DNA from: Candidatus Wallbacteria bacterium
Lineage (GTDB): Bacteria; Muiribacteriota; JAQTZZ01
Reading direction: 5' to 3'
NCBI GenBank assembly: GCA_028687545.1
Contig: JAQTZZ010000055.1
Coordinates: forward strand, 1-27,416
DNA: 27,416 nt
Within the stretch, counting starts at the first letter, position 1; every line of letters begins with the position of its first letter. Positions 1 through 7,145 of the stretch are shown here, piece after piece. A program made the position numbers and the translations under genes. The notes below the pieces were generated by a model. That model saw only the letters and a program-made list of their open reading frames with translations. It made no database searches and was not told where the DNA came from.

Positions 1-1391
1 AAATCAGTGAGGAAACTGTCGAAATCCCTCCAGTATCCCATGGCTTCGGCTCTGCGGACGATCGACCCGCCGGTGACTCCGATGGAAGTGAAATATTTGC
101 CGTAATGCTCTGTCTGGACTTTGACGTTATTTTTGAATCCGGGCTGAAAGACTACAGCTGCCAGAAAGCCGCTGTCGCTGTTACCGTCATTGGTGCCGTC
201 ACCGTTGAAGTCCACGTCCCCTTCCCAGTATTTCCTGGAGACTTCACCCTGCAGCTGCCATCTTTCGTCTAAATTGTAGTTCAATGAAAGTCCGATCCAT
301 TTCATGTTCTGGAGCGTGTCTTCATTGACAAGACCGATTTTTACGGTCTGATCAGGCATCAGGATTCCAGTATCGTTTTCCAGGTTGGCCAGATACAGTT
401 CGTACAGGAACCGGTCTCCGTAGTTGGCCTTCAGCGAGGCCAGACGCAGGTCGAGACCGTCATTGTCGTTGGTGTCGTTAAAACCAGCGGCAGCAGAAGT
501 ATTGTTGAACTTGAAGGCAGCCACAGTGGTCTGGTAGTAAGGATCTTCGAAGACTGTCTTGTTGAGCACTATGCCGTCGAAGGTTCCTGACAGATTGAAC
601 TGGTTGCCGATTTTAAACGGCTGGCGGCCAAACCTCAGCAGGTCGATTCTCGGGATGTTGCTGAAATCGACGAGAGCCAGGGGGGTTCTGAATGATGTGT
701 CTGCGAGGAATCCCTTGGTGCCCTTGGCTGGATTTAAAACGCTCCAGTCCCCGTCAGCAGCGTTCCAGTAGCCGAATTTTTCAATTCGGACGAATCCTCT
801 GACGCCGTCATTGACGTTGGAGGCTATGTTCAGGGCCAGGCGCTGCTCATAATATTCGCTGTCATAGCTGGCAGCAAAGTTTCTCGGCGCCGCGCGGTCG
901 GAGTATCTGATGCTGTTGGATTTGATTGTGGAGTCGCCCGAAATGTTGATTTTGTCGTTCGGGACCACTCTGGTGGCTTTCATGCCGTTGACTTCCTGCT
1001 TCAATGATCCTACAGATGCATGAAGTTTAGCGAGTTCGGTCTTGATTTTATCATGCCGCTCGCCAAGCAGTGCCATCTCATCCTTGAATTCGAGTGAGAG
1101 TTTGTTGAGGTCGTCGATGGTGTTCATTTTCAGCGAACGGACGTTAGTGGTGCCCGATTCGAGCTGTCCGAGGGCTCTGGACAGCATCAGCGCGAATTCA
1201 TAGCGGGTGATTTGCTGATTGCCGTTGAGCTTGCCGGTTTTGTCGCCTTTTAAGATCCCGTCGTCCGCCAGCCGCTGCACGGCTTTGTAAGCCCAGTGAT
1301 CCCTGGGAACATCGCTGAACGGGGAACTCGCTGCTGTAGCGGCGCTGACGCAGAACGCCACGAGTAAGAGTGCTGTGAAAAGCTTCGTCAT
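1..1391 (-). CDS. SLH-domain outer-membrane porin (3' end outside window)
   Basis: Reading from 1391 there is an open frame to the window edge (463 codons, no stop reached). It begins with a signal peptide (MTKLFTALLLVAFCVSAATA, cleavage near residue 20). One S-layer-homology domain follows at about 23-78 (FSDVPRDHWAYKAV, then ITRYEFALMLSRAL), then a charged helical stretch at about 85-135 likely to be coiled coil. The rest has alternating polar/aromatic strands typical of a beta-barrel (RIDLLRFGRQPFKIGNQ, LDLRLASLKANYGDRF). SLH-plus-coiled-coil-plus-barrel is the plan of SLH porins in cyanobacteria, Deinococcus, Negativicutes and Thermotoga-like diderms, where SLH binds the cell wall. The ATG has a strong site, AAGGAGG, 5 nt upstream. 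It lies 152 bp downstream of the methyltransferase gene and may have its own promoter, though I see no convincing boxes. Barrel class and cargo are not determinable. Confidence 0.85.
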   Translation of the reverse strand, partial: MTKLFTALLLVAFCVSAATAASSPFSDVPRDHWAYKAVQRLADDGILKGDKTGKLNGNQQITRYEFALMLSRALGQLESGTTNVRSLKMNTIDDLNKLSLEFKDEMALLGERHDKIKTELAKLHASVGSLKQEVNGMKATRVVPNDKINISGDSTIKSNSIRYSDRAAPRNFAASYDSEYYEQRLALNIASNVNDGVRGFVRIEKFGYWNAADGDWSVLNPAKGTKGFLADTSFRTPLALVDFSNIPRIDLLRFGRQPFKIGNQFNLSGTFDGIVLNKTVFEDPYYQTTVAAFKFNNTSAAAGFNDTNDNDGLDLRLASLKANYGDRFLYELYLANLENDTGILMPDQTVKIGLVNEDTLQNMKWIGLSLNYNLDERWQLQGEVSRKYWEGDVDFNGDGTNDGNSDSGFLAAVVFQPGFKNNVKVQTEHYGKYFTSIGVTGGSIVRRAEAMGYWRDFDSFLTD

Positions 1392-1543
1392 CTGTCCTCC
1401 TTGATTTCTTCTGCTTTTAAGACATAATTTTTATAATAAATGCTGAATAAGTTTAGCCCATGAAATTGAGAAATGCAAATTTTGTAAATCTGAATCTGAG
1501 TACCAGATCTGGAAAGGGTATGTGGTACAGATACCAAATTCAT

Positions 1544-2083
1544 TTAAATCAACCTGGAAAGAATAATGGCAGCTGCGCTGCGCACTGACAGATGATTATA
1601 GTTTGAAGCTCCATAAATCGGTTCGAGCTGTAAGGCAGACTGTTCGAAAACACTTTTATGAAGTCCGTAACCTGTTCCCAGGATCAGTAAAATTTCCCTG
1701 TCAGGGTCAGAAGTGATTTTTTTAAGATCTGAAAAAATAATATTTTTTTCCGGATTCAGGGAAGCGGAAGTTGTGACGAGCAGCGGATTTGAAATTTTTT
1801 CAAGCAGCGCTTCCAGTGAAGGCAGTATTTCCACCAGTTCCAGCGCGACGCTGCGGCTTTCGTTCCATTGCCTGGCTTCCTCTTTCGCCCAGAAATCCAC
1901 GACAGATTGCAGGAACTCCCGCTGCCTGGGTTCCGGATGGACAACGAAGAATCTTTTAACACCAAACGTGGCGCAGGATCTGGCAATGTCCTGCACGTCG
2001 AGCGGGAAGGCCGCAGTTGCCACTGTGTCATGGTTTTTATCCACGCAGGGATAATGGACCAGCACCAGATTAATCATCATCAT
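1544..2083 (-). CDS. TM1570-type (trefoil-knot) SAM-dependent RNA methyltransferase
   Basis: A 179-residue protein, or 177-178 if it starts at the next ATGs (2080 or 2077). The C-terminal block has the knot-fold signature LLILGTGYGL, then PIYGASNYNHLSVRSAAAII, as in the trmD-linked RNA methyltransferase family (Pfam Methyltrn_RNA_4; Thermotoga TM1570, fused to TrmD in Aquifex). It is expected to methylate an RNA with SAM, but the target is unknown for the family. Its start overlaps the end of trmD by 14 bp, so translation is probably coupled. It is the last gene of rimM-trmD-methyltransferase. In Thermotoga this gene lies between trmD and rplS; here rplS is on the other strand about 15 kb away. 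Confidence 0.85.
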   Translation of the reverse strand: MMMINLVLVHYPCVDKNHDTVATAAFPLDVQDIARSCATFGVKRFFVVHPEPRQREFLQSVVDFWAKEEARQWNESRSVALELVEILPSLEALLEKISNPLLVTTSASLNPEKNIIFSDLKKITSDPDREILLILGTGYGLHKSVFEQSALQLEPIYGASNYNHLSVRSAAAIILSRLI

Positions 2084-2801
2084 CTTCTTCCAGCAGCTTC
2101 AGATCCTGGCGCGTCAGTTCCAGTTTCCCGAATATATCCGGTCTGCGCTGCCTGGTCCGCAGCAGGGCCTGTTTCCTTCTCCAGAGCTCGATCTTCAGGT
2201 GATGGCCTGAGAGCAGCACTTCAGGCACTGATTCGCCCCTGTACTCTGGAGGTCTGGTATAATGCGGACAGTCCAGTTTCTTCTGATAGAATGAATCATT
2301 CTGAAATGAGCCTTCGTCGCCTATCACACCCGGAATCTGCCTGGCAATGGCTTCGATCATGCAGATGGCCGGAAATTCACCGCCCATGGTCACATAATCT
2401 CCAATGGAGATCTCTCTGGGTTTCAATATTTTCACCATCCGCTCATCAATGCCTTCATAATGGCCGCAAATGAAAGTGAGCTGGCTTTTTTTGGAAAGCT
2501 CCAGTGTCAAGGCCTGGGTGAAGACTTCTCCTTGGGGGGAGAGCAGGATCAGTTCGCTGTTTTCAGTATCATAGCCCTCGATGCTCTCAACAGCTTCCAC
2601 TACCGGTGGTGCCATCATCAGCATGCCGGGCCCTCCTCCATATGGATAATCGTCGACCTGATGATGCCTGTCTTTGGTGAAATCCCTGGGATTGACGATC
2701 CGGAAACAGATGATCCCGTTCTGGGAAGCTTTGCCGAGCAGGCTGTATTCAACTGCGCTCTGGACTGTCTCAGGAAAAATCGTCAGGATGTTAATGATCA
2801 T
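2070..2801 (-). CDS. trmD: tRNA (guanine-N1-)-methyltransferase TrmD
   Basis: TrmD makes m1G37 in tRNAs with G36, preventing +1 frameshifts. The protein is 243 residues, normal for the family. Visible signatures are PYGGGPGMLM near residue 55, GHYEGIDERMV near 112, the knot loop GDYVTMGGEFPAI, and LDCPHYTRPPEYRG carrying the conserved catalytic Asp before CPHYTRP. The start at 2801 overlaps the rimM stop by 11 bp, and its end overlaps the methyltransferase start. The acidic C-terminal tail (LLEEDDDD) is encoded in that overlap. No key residue appears lost. It has the usual partner upstream (rimM), but rplS is not downstream. Confidence 0.97.
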   Translation of the reverse strand: MIINILTIFPETVQSAVEYSLLGKASQNGIICFRIVNPRDFTKDRHHQVDDYPYGGGPGMLMMAPPVVEAVESIEGYDTENSELILLSPQGEVFTQALTLELSKKSQLTFICGHYEGIDERMVKILKPREISIGDYVTMGGEFPAICMIEAIARQIPGVIGDEGSFQNDSFYQKKLDCPHYTRPPEYRGESVPEVLLSGHHLKIELWRRKQALLRTRQRRPDIFGKLELTRQDLKLLEEDDDD

Positions 2802-3306
2802 CGAACAGTTTCAGCAGTTCCTCGGTTTTCGTATCAAGATAAATCACCCTGCCTGTGAGGTCAACTTTCGCGATAAAGGATTTGAGGAATGGGATGAAGA
2901 TGAAATCATGTTCGTCCCCGACTCTCAATAAGGGATAGGCTGCGTTTTCCTGGATTTCTGTGATTCTGCCGATGGTCTCGCTTCCAAGCTTCACTTCCAT
3001 ATCCTGGAGGTCTGAAATCAGGTATTCATCGCCTGAAGGATGGATCATGTCCTGCTCCTGGATCTGCAAAAGGCCGTTTTTCAAGAGTTCGGCCTGGGTC
3101 ATGTTTTCAATGCCTGCGAATTTGATCAAAATGCCCTGATTCTGGATCGAAACTGAGGTGATCTGATGTTCCAGAATCTCGCCCGGAAAGGCCACATAAA
3201 TTTTTTTCAGGCGTTCGAATCTGGACGGATCAAAGGTCTCGGGAATCACCAGCAGTTCCCCTTTCATCCCGTGCGGCCTGGCGATTTTACCGATTGTGAT
3301 CAGCAT
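2791..3306 (-). CDS. rimM: 16S rRNA processing factor RimM
   Basis: RimM binds ribosomal protein uS19 and assists late maturation of the 30S head. The protein is 171 residues, the usual size. The N-terminal RimM domain has the typical start ITIGKIARPHGMKGELLV; the C-terminal PRC-barrel-like half contains SDLQDMEV and ENAAYPLLRV, then IPFLKSFI and DLTGRVIYLD. ATG at 3306 follows GAGGG about 9 nt upstream. It is first in the block and overlaps trmD by 11 bp, so its promoter should lie in the 3307-3364 gap or upstream of the TA pair; I see no clear boxes. In most bacteria this gene follows rpsP-khpA, which here are on the opposite strand 13 kb away. Confidence 0.95.
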   Translation of the reverse strand: MLITIGKIARPHGMKGELLVIPETFDPSRFERLKKIYVAFPGEILEHQITSVSIQNQGILIKFAGIENMTQAELLKNGLLQIQEQDMIHPSGDEYLISDLQDMEVKLGSETIGRITEIQENAAYPLLRVGDEHDFIFIPFLKSFIAKVDLTGRVIYLDTKTEELLKLFDDH

Positions 3307-3364
3307 GCTTCATCCCTCGGAGTGTTTATCCACGCAAATCTGTCTATGATGTACATCTTAAATA

Positions 3365-3625
3365 TCAGGGGTTTTTCAGGGACTCGTCGTGACTTCCGAT
3401 TACCCGCAGGTAAATTGAGTCCTCGATGATTTCAAAAGTCATCCGATAAGAATCATCGACTCTTGCTTCCCAGATTCCATCGGTTCCCTTGATCTTCTTG
3501 GTTTGGAGGGATGGATGCTTGATGTTCTGCGACAGAACTTTGATCTGCTTTTCGGCTTTTTTCTGGATATTATCAGGCAAGTTCCTGAAAAGTTTTCTGA
3601 ATTTCTGATATGCGAAAATCTTCAT
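3365..3625 (-). CDS. RelE/ParE-type toxin of a type II TA pair
   Basis: An 86-residue basic protein with the RelE-superfamily layout: N-terminal helices (YQKFRKLFRNLPDNIQKKAEKQ), then the sheet core with GIWEARVDDSYRMTFEI and the ending LRVIGSHDE. Arginines in the core strands and the IGxHD end fit the subgroup found as mRNA interferases, so ribosome-dependent or free mRNA cleavage is likely but not shown. Its ATG overlaps the TGA of the upstream antitoxin (ATGA, 4 bp), a classic coupled TA arrangement. It ends 59 bp before rimM. The gene looks intact. Confidence 0.8.
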   Translation of the reverse strand: MKIFAYQKFRKLFRNLPDNIQKKAEKQIKVLSQNIKHPSLQTKKIKGTDGIWEARVDDSYRMTFEIIEDSIYLRVIGSHDESLKNP

Positions 3626-3870
3626 TTTTTCAGTCGACTGATCAGACCGGCTGCAGACCCATCACCGATGATCCTTCCGGAATCTTTTTCCTTTTCCACT
3701 GCCTGCTCCATTTTCTGCCATCTTTCAGACCAGAAGTAAAGCTGGTCAGTATCGATCAGATCCCTGGATTTGATGAAGAGCACAAAATCCAGTATTTCCC
3801 TGATTTTTTCGCTGGGCAGGCTTTCCATCTGCCTGATCAGTTCTTTTCTGATATTGCTCGCTGTTTTCAT
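3622..3870 (-). CDS. Antitoxin partner of the RelE-type toxin
   Basis: An 82-residue acidic/basic protein with KELIRQMESLPSEKIREILD and FVLFIKSRD near the N-terminus, then YFWSERWQKMEQAVEKEKDSG, ending LISRLKK. This resembles the DUF2281-like antitoxins that precede RelE-type toxins: a short helical N-terminus followed by a toxin-wrapping helix. Its function is inferred mainly from position, small size and the 4-bp overlap with the toxin. ATG at 3870 has AGGTG 4 nt upstream. It probably represses its own promoter just upstream. A copy of the dispersed repeat starts about 100 bp upstream. Confidence 0.72.
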   Translation of the reverse strand: MKTASNIRKELIRQMESLPSEKIREILDFVLFIKSRDLIDTDQLYFWSERWQKMEQAVEKEKDSGRIIGDGSAAGLISRLKK

Positions 3871-3972
3871 AATGCACCTGAAATCAATTTATAAAATCAT
3901 ATAGCCGAGGCCGCGGTTTGTCAATCATGCCCCTCCTGATAAGCTGTATGCTCCAACACCTGCCGGTTCGGG

Positions 3973-4031
3973 GCTGCCCGGTTCCACCGAAAGAAGCGGC
4001 TCTCTGCCCAGCCACAAAGTCAGACCCCGTC
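3973..4031 (+). repeat. Dispersed TA-associated repeat, copy 1
   Basis: This copy contains GGCTCTCTGCCCAG, then CCACAAAGTCAGACCCCGTC at its right end. It aligns with copies at 6015-6079 and, inverted, 17611-17673, and in shorter form at 7791-7824 and 18258-18280. It lies between the antitoxin start and the zinc-finger gene. I see no coding frame in it. Confidence 0.75.
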
Positions 4032-4045
4032 TCCGACATCACATT

Positions 4046-4963
4046 TTAAATCTGTCCAGACATTACCCATACGAGAGCCAGGCCCAGAATAAAGATAAAT
4101 CCTATCCAAGACGATAAAAATGCAGGAATTCCTATGAACCAATCCAAAGCTTGAGCATCTTTAGATTTTAAAAATTTTTTATGGTTCCACAAGATAACCG
4201 TATAGAACGAAAAAGGCCAAACCATTGCGTTTGCATAAAAAGCATTAAAAAATGCTGCAGTGAAGATATCTTGTATATCCAAATGGTTAAAATGAAGGAT
4301 ATATCTTTGTAGCGAACATAAGAATGAGTAATCACCTTTCCATAAACAGGTCCCAGAAAGTGATAGAAAAAATAATAGTGTGTAAAAGTATTTCAGCTGC
4401 CTCTTCCAATCTCTACCTTCAGCAAAAAGGTTAAAAATATTCGATACACTGACAATCAGTACAAGATTTAAAATCAAAACAAACAAAGTCAATATAGTTA
4501 TGTTTAGATTTTTGACTCCAATGTTACAAAAAAGAACAACCAGTGACACATTGGCTATAACCCCTAGGACAGTAATCGGCCTTTGGTTTTTAAAAGATAC
4601 TTTTTTAAAAAACTGTCTGCAATCCTCCTCATTATGGCATTCCTTAAATCGACTGGAAATTTTATAAATTGCGTCGGGACTGCCAGTAGCACTAAACCAA
4701 AATAATGCTGCAAGTAATATAAATGGGATCCCGATAGCCCCACCTGAAGTAATTACACATACCAATATGAAAAGGGAGGCTGCAATGGTATAAATCACAA
4801 TTGTGTAATTCTTTTGATTACATTTATCGTTATCACCTTTCTTTGGATTGATGTCAAAGTCATCTGGTTTAATAACAAGTTCAGGTGCAAATGGCTTATC
4901 ACAAATCCTGCATCTTTCAGCTACACCCATGTTTATTTCGCCACAAGGGCATTTCCAAAGCAT
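4046..4963 (-). CDS. Membrane protein with N-terminal RanBP2-type zinc finger
   Basis: A 305-residue protein of unknown function. The first 20 residues form a zinc finger, W3-x-C5-x-C7-x2-N10-x6-C17-x2-C20, the spacing of RanBP2/zinc-ribbon fingers. About six or seven hydrophobic membrane segments follow from about residue 52 (YTIVIYTIAASLFILVCVI), with the last pair near 275-303 (WIGFIFILGLALVWVMSG). ATG at 4963 is supported by AGGAG 6 nt upstream. The finger should face the cytoplasm. The gene is clearly more A+T rich than the ribosomal and diguanylate cyclase genes and sits alone among repeats and mobile remnants, so acquisition by transfer is likely. No enzyme motif is visible. Confidence 0.75.
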   Translation of the reverse strand: MLWKCPCGEINMGVAERCRICDKPFAPELVIKPDDFDINPKKGDNDKCNQKNYTIVIYTIAASLFILVCVITSGGAIGIPFILLAALFWFSATGSPDAIYKISSRFKECHNEEDCRQFFKKVSFKNQRPITVLGVIANVSLVVLFCNIGVKNLNITILTLFVLILNLVLIVSVSNIFNLFAEGRDWKRQLKYFYTLLFFLSLSGTCLWKGDYSFLCSLQRYILHFNHLDIQDIFTAAFFNAFYANAMVWPFSFYTVILWNHKKFLKSKDAQALDWFIGIPAFLSSWIGFIFILGLALVWVMSGQI

Positions 4964-5041
4964 TTAAGCTCCTGGCATTTCTTTGCGACTTTAAAAATAG
5001 TTTATCACATTTCTTGGAAAATGACTGACATAAAATCGCAA

Positions 5042-5064
5042 CGGCAAGGCCTGAAACCTTGCCG
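5042..5064. repeat. GC-rich hairpin
   Basis: Perfect 8-bp arms CGGCAAGG and CCTTGCCG around the loop CCTGAAA. It lies between the zinc-finger gene start and the transposase remnant. There is no T-run, so it is not a standard terminator; a REP-like hairpin is more likely. Confidence 0.6.
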
Positions 5065-5086
5065 ATACTGTTGGGTTGAGCTAGGT

Positions 5087-5443
5087 CTAGGACTGCGGCT
5101 TTTTATACACTGGGGGCTTTTTCTTGAGAGGCTTCATCCCGAAATTGGCCACTGTCTGGCTTTCTTGTCGTATAAGCCTTATAGCGTGGTCCAGAAATTG
5201 ATCCCCTGCTGATGGGACAAGTCGTGGCTTGGGCAGGGAGTTCGGGAACGACATCACCCCATCTTTTTTGTCAAATGTATAGACCCGGTTCCTGTACGGT
5301 TCTGTATTGCGGGAGAAACCCATCTCATCAGCTATCTTTGAAATCTCCACTTTCTTCCTCAATCTGTACAATATTTCACGCACTTGGTTCAAGTGAATCC
5401 TCCTCATCATCCCCCCAGTTTTTTGGGAGGAGTTTACCTGCAT
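5087..5443 (-). pseudogene. IS21-family transposase (IstA) N-terminal remnant
   Basis: A 118-residue frame. Only residues 13-46 are recognisable: MRRIHLNQVREILYRLR and SKIADEMGFSRNT match the N-terminal helix-turn-helix of IstA, the IS21-family transposase. The natural start is probably one of the ATGs at 5410 or 5407. After SRNT the similarity ends and the rest (PKPRLVPSAGDQFLDHAI, ending KPPVYKKPQS) is unlike a DDE transposase, so the frame is a truncated or deleted gene. There is no catalytic domain and no IstB helper. The element's left end with its repeats is directly upstream (5450-5574). Confidence 0.65.
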
Positions 5444-5449
5444 TCCCCC

Positions 5450-5574
5450 TGGTCAATCCAACCCGGCGACGGGTGGTCACACCCGGGCGGCGATCAAGTG
5501 GTCAAATGCGGGCGGCGATTTGGTGGTCACATCAACCCGGCTGTATAATAGTCAGTATAAGGCGGCGATTGACA
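5450..5574 (-). mobile_element. IS21-type left end with 25-bp-spaced repeats
   Basis: On the plus strand TGGTCA occurs at 5450, 5474, 5499 and 5524, with a variant TAGTCA at 5549: spacings of 24, 25, 25 and 25 bp. GGCGGCGATT occurs at both 5511-5520 and 5561-5570. Multiple terminal repeats before istA are typical of IS21-family ends and serve as transposase binding sites. The element probably ends at 5574 with a 5' TG on the minus strand (TGTCAATCGCCGCC), where similarity of the disrupted toxin gene stops. The other end of the element is not in the window. Confidence 0.65.
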
Positions 5575-5720
5575 TTTTCTCTGGTTTTCAGCTTTTTAAT
5601 GTCCTCTGCCCATGGACGGACTCTGAGCTTTTCGATTTCACTGATGATTTTTGAACAGAAGGGTTCACCAAGGGAATCAAGATCCCTCTCTGCCTTTTTC
5701 TTGATTATGACATCAAGCAA
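5532..5720 (-). pseudogene. RelE-type toxin truncated by the IS21 end
   Basis: The frame contains DVIIKKKAERDLDSLGEPF, then SKIISEIEKLRVRPWAEDIK and KLKTRENV, a good match to the N-terminal two thirds of small RelE/ParE toxins. Family members continue with W-R-I-R-V-G-D-Y-R; here the frame runs into the IS21 end after RENV (about 5575) and stops at 5532. The catalytic C-terminal strands are lost, so it should be inactive. The start is uncertain: a longer frame reaches 5777, but TTG at 5720, overlapping the antitoxin stop by 8 bp, is more plausible. Confidence 0.7.
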
Positions 5721-5907
5721 TTTTGCGTTTCCTTTTATACTCTTCCAGGGTAATACCGGGTTCATTCCGGGTTTCATCGATCAGCCTGGCATCGGACAGA
5801 TCCTCGATCAGTTCAAGCATTTCCAGATAAGTTTTGTATTCCAGGATGACTTTCACTTTCTTACCGGCCGAATTGACTACATATTGGGGTTTTATCTTCT
5901 GCAGCAT
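5713..5907 (-). CDS. Antitoxin left beside a broken RelE-type toxin
   Basis: A 64-residue protein with YVVNSAGKKVKVILEYKTYL near the N-terminus, then EMLELIEDLSDARLIDET and EEYKRKRKIA. The strand-rich N-terminus and charged helical tail fit the Phd/YefM-like antitoxins preceding RelE-type toxins. ATG at 5907 has GGGAGGG (GGGAGGGAGA) close upstream. The gene looks intact while its partner toxin is truncated, so it may be an orphan that could still cross-neutralise related toxins; that is inference. Confidence 0.65.
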   Translation of the reverse strand: MLQKIKPQYVVNSAGKKVKVILEYKTYLEMLELIEDLSDARLIDETRNEPGITLEEYKRKRKIA

Positions 5908-6014
5908 TCTCCCTCCCGCAAATTAGTGCAATTTTACCACAGAGCAGTAAAATCAAGCAAATCCGAATGCTGCGGTTCGATATGCGACAGTTCAAAAGTA
6001 CCATGCCAAGCCGG

Positions 6015-6079
6015 GACTGCATCGGTTTCAGCAAACACAAGTGGCTCTAAGCCCAGTCACAAAGTCAGGCCCCGCCGCC
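6015..6079 (+). repeat. Dispersed TA-associated repeat, copy 2
   Basis: Contains GTGGCTCTAAGCCCAG, then TCACAAAGTCAGGCCCCG and CCGCC. It matches copy 1 over its full length, including the upstream CTGC...CGGTTTCA part. It lies upstream of the orphan antitoxin. TGTCCCC follows at about 6094, and the same box follows copy 3, so the element may extend to there. Confidence 0.75.
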
Positions 6080-6165
6080 CCTTGACAGATCAGTAAGCTG
6101 TCCCCGGATCTCCACTTCCCCGAATCTTCACTCACTCAACTCCACCAACGCTTTTAAATCTTTGG

Positions 6166-6732
6166 TTATTCAGAGGCCTTCCTTAATACCTTGGCCTTTT
6201 TCTTACGATTCGATCGTTTCGGATTGTTCCTGACAATTTCAGCGCTGTTTTCGCTCCTCTCTCCATTGATTATATCGCTCGCGCCTTTATGCCCTGAATC
6301 CGCAGCTTTTATCAACCATTCAAATCCCTTAGCTTTATCAGTATTTACACCATCACCTGCATACAGCATGTTTCCAAGTTTAAACATTGCCTCTAAATCA
6401 CCTTGCTCGGCTTTTTTCTTGATTCTATTGAACTCGATTTCTTGCCGGGTTGGCTTTTTTGCTGGTCCTGACTTGGCACGCTGTTTTTTGGGTGAGGTAT
6501 CTTTACTCTTGGTGTCCTTTGTCTTCGGCTGATCAAGAGAGTTGATCAGACTGAGAAAAATTCCTATGACAAAACTGATAACTACTGTAGCAAGCAGATA
6601 ATATGCAGCTTCAAAATAAGCAAAAATGCTGAGAGCATGGCTTTCCCCTGATCCTCCACCTGAGTTGTTACAAATTGACATGATCAGGATAAATATAAAA
6701 AGAGCACTAACGTTGTGGAACATATATGACAT
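6166..6732 (-). CDS. Membrane protein with Sel1 repeat (probably 3' part of a frameshifted gene)
   Basis: About 188 residues from ATG 6732. Two membrane segments lie near residues 7-22 (VSALFIFILIMSIC) and 45-65 (YYLLATVVISFVIGIFLSLI). A lysine-rich linker follows, then a Sel1-type repeat at about 103-145 (AEQGDLEAMFKLGNMLYAGD, then GFEWLIKAADSGHKGA), and a very basic tail. Sel1 repeats are TPR-like protein-interaction units. There is no convincing ribosome site at 6732. The same frame stays open upstream to a TAG near 6833 and encodes more membrane-like sequence, which suggests this is the distal part of a longer gene (see 6777-6914). Function unknown. Confidence 0.6.
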   Translation of the reverse strand: MSYMFHNVSALFIFILIMSICNNSGGGSGESHALSIFAYFEAAYYLLATVVISFVIGIFLSLINSLDQPKTKDTKSKDTSPKKQRAKSGPAKKPTRQEIEFNRIKKKAEQGDLEAMFKLGNMLYAGDGVNTDKAKGFEWLIKAADSGHKGASDIINGERSENSAEIVRNNPKRSNRKKKAKVLRKASE

Positions 6733-6776
6733 CAATTTATTCTCATTTTTATCGTCTCCCAGAGATAAGAGGTACT

Positions 6777-6914
6777 TCAGTGTTGTAATGTCCAGGTAAG
6801 TAAAAGTGAAAAGAAGAAATAAGAAAACCTGGCTCTATTAAATACATCCGCCCACAGGAAGAAGCACAAAATCGCAAGCTGACAGAGAAAACAAAGAATA
6901 ACTAGGTACGACAT
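6777..6914 (-). pseudogene. N-terminal fragment of the Sel1 membrane gene (frameshift)
   Basis: A 45-codon frame from ATG 6914 encodes MSYLVILCFLCQLAILCFFL, then WADVFNRARFSYFFFSLLL, two likely membrane helices, and stops at TGA 6777. The next frame carries on with YLDITTLKYLLSLGDDKNENK directly into the gene beginning at 6732. A one-base change in the T-rich stretch around 6805-6825 would join them into one four-helix protein with a C-terminal Sel1 repeat. Whether this is decay, programmed frameshifting or a sequencing error cannot be told here. Confidence 0.5.
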
Positions 6915-7040
6915 TTTTTTAAGAGGGGCTTTGACTGAAAGGCAGTTTTTTATGACGTAATCGGAATTTTGACTTTATGAGACCATAGGCAGGATACTCC
7001 AGTTTGCCGAATCCAGGCAATTTGAATAAGATCCGAGCGC

Positions 7041-7051
7041 ATGTCCCCATC
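7041..7051 (+). repeat. Short direct repeat left of VapBC
   Basis: ATGTCCCCATC occurs here and again at 7849-7859, bracketing the VapBC locus. The stretch 6915-7090 otherwise holds nothing I can support; a 63-codon minus frame there lacks a ribosome site. Confidence 0.4.
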
Positions 7052-7090
7052 CTTTCTGTTAATTCTATTGACCCGATTTCTATAAATATT

Positions 7091-7118
7091 TTGAATTGAA
7101 CCCATCCCATGATAAAAT
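7091..7118 (+). promoter_or_regulatory. Candidate promoter of the VapBC pair
   Basis: TTGAAT at 7091-7096, a 16-bp spacer, TAAAAT at 7113-7118, and about 27 bp to the antitoxin ATG, which has AAAGGAG in front. This is a sigma-70-like match by eye; VapBC complexes usually repress such a site. Confidence 0.45.
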
Positions 7119-7145
7119 TAACGGATCAACTCAAAAGGAGAAATC

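Noticed and set aside
1392-1543. Promoter for the porin in the AT-rich gap
   Set aside because: Several TATAAA-like strings but no -35 box at acceptable spacing.
5212-6096. 294-codon plus-strand frame across the antitoxin and IS remnant
   Set aside because: Antisense to better-supported genes, low-complexity Ser/Arg-rich translation, no domain.
6919-7110. 63-codon minus-strand frame upstream of the VapBC genes
   Set aside because: No ribosome site, no recognisable motif, and it overlaps the candidate VapBC promoter.
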